Under the pieces are notes generated by a model, which saw only the letters and a program-made list of their open reading frames with translations, searched no databases and was not told where the DNA came from. Source: Caulobacteraceae bacterium (GTDB lineage: Bacteria; Pseudomonadota; Alphaproteobacteria; Caulobacterales; Caulobacteraceae). Taken from it: a stretch of DNA of 36,573 bases. A program made the translations under genes and the position numbers. Location of the stretch: assembly GCA_019747095.1 (NCBI GenBank), contig JAIERG010000208.1:1-36573 (forward strand). The letters run 5' to 3'. Positions 16,780-25,694 of the stretch are shown piece after piece (the first letter of the stretch is position 1; every line of letters begins with the position of its first letter).

Positions 16780-17249
16780 CGACGTTCCGGCTTGATGGCG
16801 AGGCGACGACGACGCGGCTGGGTCGAGTCATCGCGCCCCTGCTGGCACCCGGCGAGGCGGTACTTCTGGACGGGCCTCTGGGCATGGGCAAATCGACCTT
16901 GGCGCGTGGCCTGATCCGGGCGCTCTCCGGTCCCGACGAGGACGTGCCGAGCCCCACCTTCACGCTCGTCCAGTTCTACGAGACCGATCCTCCCATCGCC
17001 CATTTCGACCTCTATCGGCTGGAACGACCGGAGGAGGCGCGTGAGATTGGCCTGGACGAAGCGCTGGATGTCGGGGCGGTCCTGATCGAATGGCCGGTAC
17101 GGTTGGGCGATGATCTGGCGAGGGTTCTCGGGCCGGACCGGCTGACAATTTCGTTCTCCGATGCGGGGAGGGGACGCGATGCGACCGTTTCTGGCGTAGG
17201 GGCGTGGGCATTGAAGATCAAACGACTGGTCGAAGGCTGGAATGACTGA
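16776..17249 (+). CDS. tsaE: tRNA t6A biosynthesis ATPase TsaE
   Basis: A 157-residue ATPase needed for threonylcarbamoyl-adenosine (t6A37) formation in tRNAs, working with TsaB, TsaD and TsaC. The Walker A loop is GPLGMGKST (residues 33-41). Further family motifs are PSPTFTLVQFYE and HFDLYRL, then the short segment IEWPVRL. The start is GTG at 16776, overlapping the upstream stop by four bases. The end overlaps amgK by eight bases. No tsaB or tsaD is in the window. The position directly before the amgK-murU pair is, to my knowledge, frequent in alphaproteobacteria. Confidence 0.95.
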   Translation: MTTFRLDGEATTTRLGRVIAPLLAPGEAVLLDGPLGMGKSTLARGLIRALSGPDEDVPSPTFTLVQFYETDPPIAHFDLYRLERPEEAREIGLDEALDVGAVLIEWPVRLGDDLARVLGPDRLTISFSDAGRGRDATVSGVGAWALKIKRLVEGWND

Positions 17250-18342
17250 GGCGAACCCGAACCGAGAAGCCGAGCGCCTTGCCTTTCTGGCGGCGGCAGG
17301 GCTCGCCGATGCGCGGCGTGAGCCCCTGCCGGGTGATGCCTCCACCCGCCGCTATGAACGTCTGTTCCCGTCCGACGGCCCGTCTCTGATGCTGATGGAC
17401 CAGGTCGCAGCGGCCGAAAGCCCGCCTGCCGATCCGTCCTGGTCACCCGAACGCCGCAAGGCCGCAGGCTGGAACGCCATAGCCCGCCTTTCGGCCGGGC
17501 GCATCGAGGCCTTTGCCGCCGTCGCCGCTCACCTGCGCTCGGTCGGATTGTCTGCTCCAGATATGCCCGCGCTGGACGCCCCCGCCGGTCTGGCGGTGCT
17601 GGAAGACTTCGGCGAGGGCGTCTTTGCCCGGGTGATAGAGGATGGTCAGGATGAGACGCCGCTCTACCTCGCCGCGGTCGAGGCGCTGGCCCGGCTGCAC
17701 GCGTCGGGGGCGCCCTCGACCCTGACCGGTCCGGCGGGCGAGTGGCCGCTCCAGACCTATGACGAAACCGCGCTCCAGGGCGGGGCGGACCTGTTCGTGG
17801 AATGGCTGCCCCGGCTGCGCCCCGATCTTCGCTTCGATGACGCAGCGATCGCCGAATGGCGCGACGCCTGGGCTCCCGTGGTGACCGAGGGCGCTGCCGG
17901 TGCTTCCGTGATGGCGCACCGCGACTATCACGCCGAGAACCTGATCTGGCTGCCGGAGCGCGACGGGGTCGCCCGTGTCGGCATGATCGACTTCCAGGAC
18001 GCGGTGCGGGCTCACCCGTCGTGGGACCTCCACTCCCTTCTCCAGGACGCGCGCCGCGATGTCTCGCCGGAACTGGAGGCGGAGGCGCTGGACCGCTATT
18101 TCGCCGTCGCGAACGTCGGCGACCGCGAGACCTTCATGCGCGCCTATTCCGGACTCGCCACGCTCAACGAGGCGCGCATCCTCGGCATCTTCGCCCGCCT
18201 GATCTCGCGCGACGGCAAGCCTCGGTATGCGTCCTTTATGCCCCGGATGTGGGCGCATCTGAACCGCAATCTGACGAAGCCCGGCCTTGAGGGCGTCGCT
18301 CGCTGGTTCGACCGCCACGTTCCCGCCGAGGTGCGCCAATGA
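17242..18342 (+). CDS. amgK: N-acetylmuramate / N-acetylglucosamine kinase AmgK
   Basis: A 366-residue kinase of the aminoglycoside-phosphotransferase fold. AmgK phosphorylates the anomeric carbon of MurNAc, making MurNAc-1-phosphate for MurU in the peptidoglycan recycling route that bypasses de novo UDP-MurNAc synthesis. Seen here are the N-terminal PLPGDASTRRYERLF motif, the catalytic loop HRDYHAEN (H226, D228, N233) and the metal-binding DFQDA (D250), followed by HPSWDLHSLLQDARR. The assignment as AmgK and not another phosphotransferase rests on the adjoining nucleotidyltransferase gene murU, which overlaps it by four bases (ATGA). Because this route avoids MurA, its presence is known to lower fosfomycin sensitivity in Pseudomonas. 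Confidence 0.92.
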   Translation: MTEANPNREAERLAFLAAAGLADARREPLPGDASTRRYERLFPSDGPSLMLMDQVAAAESPPADPSWSPERRKAAGWNAIARLSAGRIEAFAAVAAHLRSVGLSAPDMPALDAPAGLAVLEDFGEGVFARVIEDGQDETPLYLAAVEALARLHASGAPSTLTGPAGEWPLQTYDETALQGGADLFVEWLPRLRPDLRFDDAAIAEWRDAWAPVVTEGAAGASVMAHRDYHAENLIWLPERDGVARVGMIDFQDAVRAHPSWDLHSLLQDARRDVSPELEAEALDRYFAVANVGDRETFMRAYSGLATLNEARILGIFARLISRDGKPRYASFMPRMWAHLNRNLTKPGLEGVARWFDRHVPAEVRQ

Positions 18343-19124
18343 CGATGCCTGCCAACGCGCCCAAGACGGCGATGGTGCTTGCTGCCGGACTCGGCACCCG
18401 GATGCGCCCCCTGACCGACGACCGGCCCAAGGCGCTGGTCGAGGTCGGTGGCCGGGCCCTGATCGACCATGTGCTGGACCGCCTGGCCGAGGCGGGGGTG
18501 ACGACGGCGGTGGTCAACGTCCACTGGTTCGCCGGGCGGCTGGTCCATCATCTGTTCGAGCGGGAATGGCCCCGCATCCTGATCTCCGACGAGCAGGACC
18601 AGTTGCTCGAGACCGGCGGTGGTCTGAAGAAAGCCCGTCCCCTGCTTGGCGACGACCCCGTCTTCGTCGCCAACATCGACAGCGTCTGGATCGACCGGGG
18701 CGACGCGATCGCCGACCTGGCCCGCCTGTGGGACCCGGTGAAGATGGACGCCTGCCTGTTGCTGGCGCGCCGCGAGGGCTCCATCGGCTTCGAAGGCGAC
18801 GGCGATTTCTTCCTCGCCGAAGATGGCCGCCTGACGTTCCGGGGCGACGCGGCCTCGGCACCCTTCGCCTATATGGGCCTGCACATCACCCGGCCGGACT
18901 ATGCCGATGGCGGGCCGGACGGGTCGTTCTCGCTCAGCCCCCTGTGGCGCGCCTCGGCGGCGGCGGGGCGGCTCTACGGCTGCGTGCTCGACGGCGACTG
19001 GATGCACGTCGGCGACCCCCAGGCTCGCGACGAAGCCGAGGCGCGACTGGCCGGCGAACCGCCGCGCCCGCCGGTTCAGGCACCGCCAGGCCACGAAGCA
19101 CCGCGCGTCGACATCGAAGGATGA
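18339..19124 (+). CDS. murU: MurNAc-1-phosphate uridylyltransferase MurU
   Basis: A 261-residue nucleotidyltransferase that makes UDP-MurNAc from MurNAc-1-phosphate and UTP. The nucleotide-binding signature GLGTRMRPLTDDRPK lies at residues 17-31. Other supporting segments are VNVHWFAG, LETGGGLKKA and VANIDSVW (the metal-binding Asp region). Generic sugar-nucleotide pyrophosphorylases share the fold, but the amgK neighbour makes MurU the natural call. It overlaps amgK by ATGA and addB by ATGA. The last 20 or so residues are Pro-rich and weakly ordered (PPRPPVQAPPGHEAP). Confidence 0.92.
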   Translation: MTMPANAPKTAMVLAAGLGTRMRPLTDDRPKALVEVGGRALIDHVLDRLAEAGVTTAVVNVHWFAGRLVHHLFEREWPRILISDEQDQLLETGGGLKKARPLLGDDPVFVANIDSVWIDRGDAIADLARLWDPVKMDACLLLARREGSIGFEGDGDFFLAEDGRLTFRGDAASAPFAYMGLHITRPDYADGGPDGSFSLSPLWRASAAAGRLYGCVLDGDWMHVGDPQARDEAEARLAGEPPRPPVQAPPGHEAPRVDIEG

Positions 19125-22100
19125 CGAGCTGCTTCGACCCTTTCGCCGACAAGGGACCGCGCTGGTTCGCCATACCGGCGCACCGGCCGTTCCTTCAGGA
19201 TCTGGCGGCAGGGGTCCTGGACTGGCTGGGTGACCGCCCGCCCGAGACCCTGTCTGACGCGGTCATTCTGCTGCCAAACCGTCGCGCGGCCCGGGCTTTT
19301 GGCGCGGCGCTCGCGGAGAAGAGCCGGGGCCGACCCGTCCTTTTGCCTCAGGTCCGCCCCCTGGGCGATCTGGAGGAGGACGAGCCGCCCTTCGCGCCGG
19401 GCGAACTGGGCCTGGACCTGCCGCCGGCCATCGCGCCCCTGACGCGCCGGTTCGAGATGGCGCGGATGATCGTGGAGGAATACCTCCCCGGCCACCCGCC
19501 GCTGCGGGCGCTGGAGCTGGCCGACGCGCTGGGGCGCTTCCTCGATTCCTGCCACATCGAGGAGGTCGAGGTGCCGGAGCGGGTCGCGACGCTGGCCCCC
19601 GACGACCTGGCCGAGCACTGGCAGGCCTCCGCCACCTTCTTGGGCCTTGCGGTCGAGGCCTGGCCGAAACGGCTCGCGGCCATGGGCCTGGTCGACGCCA
19701 GCTGGCGGCGCAGCCGCCTGCTGCGCCTGCTCGCCGAACGCTGGGCCGAGACTCCGCCGACCAGCCCCGTCATCGCCGCCGGATCGACCGGCACCGTCAA
19801 GGCCGCCGCCGATGTGCTCAAGGCCGTGGCGAATGCCCCCCGGGGTTGCGTCGTCCTGCCCGGCCTCGACCACGACCTTGCCGAGGCTGCATGGGCCGAG
19901 GTCGACGAGCCTCACCCGCAGGGTGCCCTGAAGCGCCTGCTGCAGCGCGCCGGGATCGAGCGGGCCTCCGTTCGCCCCTGGTTCCGGCCCGCCATCGCGC
20001 CCGCCGGGGAGGCAAAGGGCCTGGCCCGCGCCCGACTGCTGAACGAAGCGCTCCGCCCCGCCGACGCAACCGCTGACTGGCGGACGGAGATCGCCAATCT
20101 TCGCGCCCGCGCCGCCGAGGCTGGCCAGTCCGCCGATCCGGTCGCCCTTGGCCTCGACGGCCTGTCCGTCGTCGCTTGTCGCGCCGAGGAGGAGGCCGCC
20201 CAGACCATAGCCCTGCTGATGCGCGAGACGCTCGAGACGCCCGGCAAGACCTGCGCCCTGGTCACCCCCGACCTCGCGCTCGGCCGCCGCGTCGCCGCCA
20301 GACTGGAGCGTTGGGGCATTGTCGCGGACAGCTCGTCGGGGACCACGCTGGAGCGGATGCCGGTCGGGACCTTCGTCGACCTCGCCGCCCGCTTCATCGC
20401 CGATCCGCTCAATCCACAGACCCTCCTGGGCCTGCTCAAGGCCGAGGCCGTCACCCTGCCGGAAGCGACCCGGACCGCCGTCCGCGCGCTGGAAAAATCC
20501 GCCCTGCGCGGCCCCGCGCCGCGCCGCTGGAGCCGCATCACCGATCGTCTGAAACAGGCCGGCGAGCCCCGCCGCGCGGGCGAGACCGTGTCCGAACAGA
20601 CCCTGGCCGCCCTGGCCGAGGCGGCGGCGCTAACCGACCGCCTGCGCGGGCTCGCGGAAGCGGCCCACACCCCCTTCGCGCCGGAGGCGCCGCTGGATCA
20701 GGCCGCTCGCGCCCTGACCGCCCTGATCGAGAGCCTGTGCGGCGTCGACGTCTGGTCCGGCTCGGACGGCGAGGCGGCCGCGGCCCTGCTGGCCCAACTG
20801 ATCGAGGGCGGCTCAGCCCTCGGTCCCATAAGCCGCGAGGCCTTCGCCGAACTGATCCACGTCCTGCTGCGCGAGACGACCGTCCGCACAGGCGGGGCGA
20901 CGCATCCGTCGCTTCGCATCCTCGGTGCCATCGAGGCGCGGCTGGTGCGCGCCGACCGGATGATCCTGGCCGGGCTGGAGGAGACCGTCTGGCCCGGCGC
21001 CGCGCCCACCGATCCCTTCCTGTCCCGCCCGATGAGAAAGCTCCTGGGCCTGCCCCCGCCCGAGCGCCGCGTCGGCCAGACGGCACAGGACTTCGTGCAG
21101 GCCGCGTCGAACCCGGAGGCCATCCTGATCCACCGCGAGCGCCTGGGCGGCCAGCCCGCCGTTCAGAGCCGCTGGCTCTGGCGGCTCCAGATGCTGACCG
21201 GCGGCGCGGCGGAGAAGGACCAAACGGTCCAGATCGACTCCGCCTGCCTGGCGCTCGACATCGCCCGTGCTCTGGACGCACCCAGAGGCCCGGCCCAACT
21301 CGCCAGGCGCCCGGACCCTCGCCCGCCAGTCGAACGCCGTCCCCGCAAGCTGCCGGTCACAGCCATCGAGCGGTGGGCGCGCGACCCTTATTCGGTCTAT
21401 GCCCAGTATATCCTTGGCCTGAGAGAGATGGACCGCCCGGGTCAGTCCGCCGACGCGCTTCTGCGCGGTCAGGCCCTGCACAACGCGGTGGAGCGGTTCG
21501 TCGCCGACTGGCCGGACGCCTTGCCCGACGACGCCGAGACCCGGCTCTTCACCCTGCTGACCGACGCCCTGACCGATCATGGCTTTGAGGACGCAGCCAT
21601 GGCGCGCGAGGTCCCGCTGGCCCGCAACGCCGCCCGTTGGCTCGCCGGATTCGAGCTGCGCCGCCGCGCGCGCGGCATCGCCATTCGGGTCGAGGAAGAG
21701 GTGGCGCATCAGATCCCGACGCCGCTGGGCCCCTTCACCGTCACCGCCAAGGCCGACCGCATCGAAGTGTCGGCAACGGGCGCAGCCATCCTCGACTTCA
21801 AGACCGGCAACCCCCCGACCGGCAAGGAGGTGACCAGTGGGCTCGCGCCCCAGCTGACCCTGACAGGCGCGATCCTGGCCGAGGCCGGGCTGGCTGGCAT
21901 CGGCCCGGTCGAGAGCGAGGAGTTGACCTACGTCCGCATCATCGGCCGCAGCGTGGCGGGCGCGACCCGCACGGTCGCCAGCGGGGCCGAGGCCGCCGAG
22001 CTGTCGCGTCAAGCGCTGGAACGTCTGACCCGCGCGGTCCACGCCTTCGACAACCCGGCCATGCCCTATCTCAGCTGGACCCGCCCCCAGAAGAAGGCGA

Positions 22101-22177
22101 GCTTTGGCGGGCGCTACGACCGTCTGGCCCGGGTCTGGGAATGGTCCGTCATCGGCGGCGACGAGGGCGAGGAATGA
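19121..22177 (+). CDS. addB: Double-strand break repair protein AddB (alphaproteobacterial type)
   Basis: A 1018-residue subunit of the AddAB helicase-nuclease that resects double-strand DNA ends for RecA-dependent repair. The N-terminal region has the degenerate nucleotide-binding stretch LLPNRRAARAF (about residues 49-59). A helicase-like core follows, and the C-terminus carries a RecB-family nuclease with the catalytic ILDFKTG (Asp at about residue 891) and HNAVERF upstream. The true start is ATG 19121, overlapping the murU stop by four bases. The frame is open further upstream but lies in the murU gene. The addA ATG overlaps its stop (ATGA). In this group AddB lacks a working Walker A, and AddA supplies the motor. 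Confidence 0.95.
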   Translation: MTSCFDPFADKGPRWFAIPAHRPFLQDLAAGVLDWLGDRPPETLSDAVILLPNRRAARAFGAALAEKSRGRPVLLPQVRPLGDLEEDEPPFAPGELGLDLPPAIAPLTRRFEMARMIVEEYLPGHPPLRALELADALGRFLDSCHIEEVEVPERVATLAPDDLAEHWQASATFLGLAVEAWPKRLAAMGLVDASWRRSRLLRLLAERWAETPPTSPVIAAGSTGTVKAAADVLKAVANAPRGCVVLPGLDHDLAEAAWAEVDEPHPQGALKRLLQRAGIERASVRPWFRPAIAPAGEAKGLARARLLNEALRPADATADWRTEIANLRARAAEAGQSADPVALGLDGLSVVACRAEEEAAQTIALLMRETLETPGKTCALVTPDLALGRRVAARLERWGIVADSSSGTTLERMPVGTFVDLAARFIADPLNPQTLLGLLKAEAVTLPEATRTAVRALEKSALRGPAPRRWSRITDRLKQAGEPRRAGETVSEQTLAALAEAAALTDRLRGLAEAAHTPFAPEAPLDQAARALTALIESLCGVDVWSGSDGEAAAALLAQLIEGGSALGPISREAFAELIHVLLRETTVRTGGATHPSLRILGAIEARLVRADRMILAGLEETVWPGAAPTDPFLSRPMRKLLGLPPPERRVGQTAQDFVQAASNPEAILIHRERLGGQPAVQSRWLWRLQMLTGGAAEKDQTVQIDSACLALDIARALDAPRGPAQLARRPDPRPPVERRPRKLPVTAIERWARDPYSVYAQYILGLREMDRPGQSADALLRGQALHNAVERFVADWPDALPDDAETRLFTLLTDALTDHGFEDAAMAREVPLARNAARWLAGFELRRRARGIAIRVEEEVAHQIPTPLGPFTVTAKADRIEVSATGAAILDFKTGNPPTGKEVTSGLAPQLTLTGAILAEAGLAGIGPVESEELTYVRIIGRSVAGATRTVASGAEAAELSRQALERLTRAVHAFDNPAMPYLSWTRPQKKASFGGRYDRLARVWEWSVIGGDEGEE

Positions 22178-25100
22178 GCGGCGCGCTCTCCACAACGATC
22201 CAGCCCGACCCGATGCAGAGGGCCGCCGCCGATCCGCGACAGTCTGTGTTCGTCACCGCCAACGCCGGATCGGGCAAGACCTCCACCCTGGTGGACCGCG
22301 TGGCCCGTTTGCTGCTGGCCGACGTGCGCGCCGCCGAGATCCTGTGCGTCACCTACACCAAGGCCGCCGCCGCCGAGATGCAGTCGCGCCTCTACAGGCG
22401 GCTGGGCGCCTGGGCGGTCATGGACGACGACACGCTGCGGGCCTCGCTGCATGAGCTCGACGGCCGCGATCCCGACCGCCTGTCCGGCGACGACCTGAAG
22501 CGGGCGCGCCGCCTGTTCGCCCAGGCGCTCGACACGCCCGGCGGGCTGAAGATCCAGACGCTGCACGCCTTCTGCGAAAAGCTTCTGCGGCGCTTCCCGC
22601 TCGAGGCCGGCGTGACGCCGGGCTTTCAGGTGCTGGAGGACCAGGCGGCCGTCGCCCTGTCGCGACTGGCGCGCGACGACCTGGCCCGCCACGCCCTGGC
22701 CCAGCCGGATGGCGCTATCGGCCAGGCCTATGCCCACTTCGCCGTCGCCCTCGATTTCAAGGCCTTCGAGGCCCTGCTCGGCAAGATCGAGGCGGATCGC
22801 GCCCGGCTGACGGACTATATCGAACGGTGGCGGGCCTGGCGCACGGATTGCCCCTGGACGCTCGCCGAGGCCGATCCGGAGCGCAGCGCCGAAGCCATCG
22901 AGGCGGACTTCATGCGCTTCCTCGACCGCGATGCCTGGCTGTCGGTGGCCGAGCAGATGGCGTCGGGATCCAAGACTGACAAGGCCTGCTCCGAACGCAT
23001 GCATCGGGCGGACTGGGAGTTCTCGGCGGTCGCCGCCGTCTTCCAGACCGAAAAGGGCGAGGCCCGAAAATCAATGGCCACCAAGTCGGCCCCGGCCTTC
23101 GCGCGCGACTGGCTGACTTCCCTGCTGGACAAGGTCACGGCCACACTGGACGAAGTCAAAAAGGCCCGGCTGGCCGAGGATACCGCTCATGCCCTCACGC
23201 TCGCCGAGGCCCACGCCCGCTTCTACGAGGCGCGCAAGGCGGACAAGGGCGCGCTCGATTTCGGCGACATGGTGGCCCGCACCGTCGACCTGCTGACCCG
23301 GCGATCCAGCGCCGCCTGGGTGCTCTACAAGCTGGACGGGGGCATCGAGCACGTCCTGATCGACGAGGCCCAGGACACCGCCCCGGAACAGTGGGACATC
23401 GTCGAGGCCCTGACCGAGGGCTTCTTCTCCGGCATCGGTTCGCGCCGCATCGGCGCGGGGACGGTGGATCGTTCTGTCTTCGTCGTCGGCGACGCCAAGC
23501 AGTCGATCTACTCCTTCCAGGGTGCCCGGCCTGAAATGCTGGCCGAGAAGCGGCGGGACTTCGCCACCCGCGTCACCGGAGCGGGCATGGGTTTCGCCGG
23601 GGTGCCTCTGGAGACCTCCTTCCGCTCGACACCAGAGGTCCTGTCCTTCGTGGACAAGGTCTTCTTCGATCCCGAAGCGGCGAGCGCGCCGGACCGCAGC
23701 CGCGCCCTCGTGGGCGTTCAGGGCGATATCGCACCCCACAAGGCCATGCGCGCGACCGATCAGGGCTGCATCGATCTGTGGCCCCTATACCGCGACGAAA
23801 AAACCCCCGAGCGCGAGGCCTGGGACGATCCTGTGGACGAGGAGGCCCCCGACAGCGCCCGCAAGCGCATGGCCCGCGACCTCGCCCGCGACATCCAGCG
23901 CCAGGTCGAGGACGGCGTGGCCGTGCAGGACAAGGACAGCCGCGCGCTGCGCCCGGCCCGCTACGGCGACTTCCTGATCCTGGTGCGCCAGCGCGACGCC
24001 ACCTTCGAGGAGATCATCCGCGCCCTGAAATCCGCAGGCGTTCCGGTCGCCGGGGCCGACCGGCTGAAGCTGTCGACCCACATCGCCTTCTCCGACCTGA
24101 TCTCGCTGGCCCGTTTCGCCCTCTATCCGGACGATGACCTGAGCCTGGCCGAGGTGCTGCGCAGCCCCTTCTGCGACGTGGACGAGGACAGCCTGTTCGA
24201 GCTCGCGGGGGCGAAAGCGAAACGCGAAAAGCTGTGGCGTGAACTACGCGACCGCTCGGCCGAGCGCCCGGAGTGGACCCGCGCGCGAGCCCTGCTCGAC
24301 TTCGCGATCGACACCCGAAGCCGCGATCCGTTCGCCTTCTTCTCGGGCCTGCTCAACCGGGTCGACGACACGGGCCAGACCGGCCGCGCCCGCGTGCTGG
24401 CCCGTCTTGGCCGCGAGGCGCAAGAGGCGCTGGACGAGACCCTCAACCAGGTTCTCGCGGCCGAGGATCGCGGCGGGCTCGATCTCGAAACCGCGCTCGC
24501 CATGCTCGAGCAGTCCGAGGTGGAGGTGAAGCGCGAGCTGGAAGGTCCGCGCGGCGAGGTTCGCGTCATGACCGTGCATGGCGCCAAGGGGCTGGAGGCG
24601 CCGGTCGTCATCCTGCCCGACACCACGGCGCGGGCGCGCGGCAAGGGACCGGGTCTGATGCCGGTCCCAACCAAGGACGGCGAGGGCTGGCTCATGGTCC
24701 TGACCACCAAGGAGACCGATCCCCCCGCCGCCAAGGCCGCGCGCGAGGCGCGCGACCAGCGCGCCCTGGAGGAGTCGTTGCGGCTGCTCTACGTCGCCCT
24801 GACCCGGGCGCGCGACCGCGTCATCATCATGGGTCGCGGACGCGGCAACAGCACCGACGGCTTCGAGGACGGCAGCTGGTGGTCCATCCTGACCGAGACC
24901 TTCGATTGCCTGGGCAGCGAGGTCCGCGACATCGGCGATGACCGGCGTCGCTATGGCCATGATCCCGTCGTCCTGGGCCGAGGCTCCGCCACGCCCGTTA
25001 CGCCTGAGACCCCGGTCCCCGACTGGGCCCGCAGCGCCCCCGGCGTCGATCCCTCCGCCCGCTACGTCTCACCATCGCAGGCGAAAGGCGCCAAGCGCGC

Positions 25101-25665
25101 CGCCGCGCCGTCTCCGCTTGCGGTGGCCTCGACCGGCGAGGGCGCGCCGCTCGGCCGCTTCCGGCGCGGCGACCTGATCCACCTGCTTCTGGAACGCCTG
25201 CCCGAGATCGCGCCGGAAGCCCGCGCGGAAGCCGCGCGCCGTCTGCTCGTCCGCCAACGTGACCTGTCCGACGATCAACGGGAGGAGATGATCGCGGCGG
25301 CCTTCGGCGTGCTCGACGACGCCCGCTTTGCGCCCGTCTTCGGACCCGGCTCCCGCGCCGAGGTGGCGCTTGTCGGTTCCGCGCCCGAACTGCCGCCGGG
25401 CATCTCCATCAACGGCCGCATCGACCGCCTGGTCATCACGCCCGAACGCGTCCTCGTGGTCGACTACAAGACCAACCGCCCGGCGCCCGACCGCATCGAG
25501 GACGCCGACCCTGCCTACATCGCCCAGATGGCCATCTATGTCGCGGTCCTGCGCGCGCTTTATCCCGACCGCCCGGTCGAGGCGGCGCTGGTCTGGACCG
25601 ATGGACCGAAACTGATGGCGGTGCCGGAGGCGATGATGGTCGAGGCGTTGTCAGGAGGCGGCTGA
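22174..25665 (+). CDS. addA: Double-strand break repair helicase-nuclease AddA
   Basis: A 1163-residue UvrD-family superfamily 1 helicase fused to a RecB-type nuclease. Motifs in order: Walker A AGSGKTST (residues 31-38), motif Ia VTYTKAAAAEM, Walker B LIDEAQD (about 395-401), motif III GDAKQSIYSFQGARP, VMTVHGAKGLEAPVV (motif V), LLYVALTRARDR (motif VI) and the nuclease motif VVDYKTN (D1097). It works with AddB to unwind and cut DNA ends. It is the last gene of the coupled run, and its stop lies 29 bases before the convergent outer-membrane protein gene. Length and motif set are complete, with no sign of damage. Confidence 0.96.
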   Translation: MSGALSTTIQPDPMQRAAADPRQSVFVTANAGSGKTSTLVDRVARLLLADVRAAEILCVTYTKAAAAEMQSRLYRRLGAWAVMDDDTLRASLHELDGRDPDRLSGDDLKRARRLFAQALDTPGGLKIQTLHAFCEKLLRRFPLEAGVTPGFQVLEDQAAVALSRLARDDLARHALAQPDGAIGQAYAHFAVALDFKAFEALLGKIEADRARLTDYIERWRAWRTDCPWTLAEADPERSAEAIEADFMRFLDRDAWLSVAEQMASGSKTDKACSERMHRADWEFSAVAAVFQTEKGEARKSMATKSAPAFARDWLTSLLDKVTATLDEVKKARLAEDTAHALTLAEAHARFYEARKADKGALDFGDMVARTVDLLTRRSSAAWVLYKLDGGIEHVLIDEAQDTAPEQWDIVEALTEGFFSGIGSRRIGAGTVDRSVFVVGDAKQSIYSFQGARPEMLAEKRRDFATRVTGAGMGFAGVPLETSFRSTPEVLSFVDKVFFDPEAASAPDRSRALVGVQGDIAPHKAMRATDQGCIDLWPLYRDEKTPEREAWDDPVDEEAPDSARKRMARDLARDIQRQVEDGVAVQDKDSRALRPARYGDFLILVRQRDATFEEIIRALKSAGVPVAGADRLKLSTHIAFSDLISLARFALYPDDDLSLAEVLRSPFCDVDEDSLFELAGAKAKREKLWRELRDRSAERPEWTRARALLDFAIDTRSRDPFAFFSGLLNRVDDTGQTGRARVLARLGREAQEALDETLNQVLAAEDRGGLDLETALAMLEQSEVEVKRELEGPRGEVRVMTVHGAKGLEAPVVILPDTTARARGKGPGLMPVPTKDGEGWLMVLTTKETDPPAAKAAREARDQRALEESLRLLYVALTRARDRVIIMGRGRGNSTDGFEDGSWWSILTETFDCLGSEVRDIGDDRRRYGHDPVVLGRGSATPVTPETPVPDWARSAPGVDPSARYVSPSQAKGAKRAAAPSPLAVASTGEGAPLGRFRRGDLIHLLLERLPEIAPEARAEAARRLLVRQRDLSDDQREEMIAAAFGVLDDARFAPVFGPGSRAEVALVGSAPELPPGISINGRIDRLVITPERVLVVDYKTNRPAPDRIEDADPAYIAQMAIYVAVLRALYPDRPVEAALVWTDGPKLMAVPEAMMVEALSGGG

Positions 25666-25694
25666 CATGCGGCACTGGACATGGCCCGCGCCAG

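Noticed and set aside
18287-19120. N-terminal extension of addB over murU
   Set aside because: The extra part is an out-of-frame reading of murU. The ATGA overlap at 19121 gives the natural start.
20176-21588. A 470-codon plus-strand frame within addB
   Set aside because: It is extremely Arg/Pro/Gly-rich and lies wholly inside addB, as expected of a GC-rich shadow.
21637-22173. N-terminal extension of addA over addB
   Set aside because: It reads the addB nuclease region in another frame. The Walker A motif is at the usual distance from ATG 22174.
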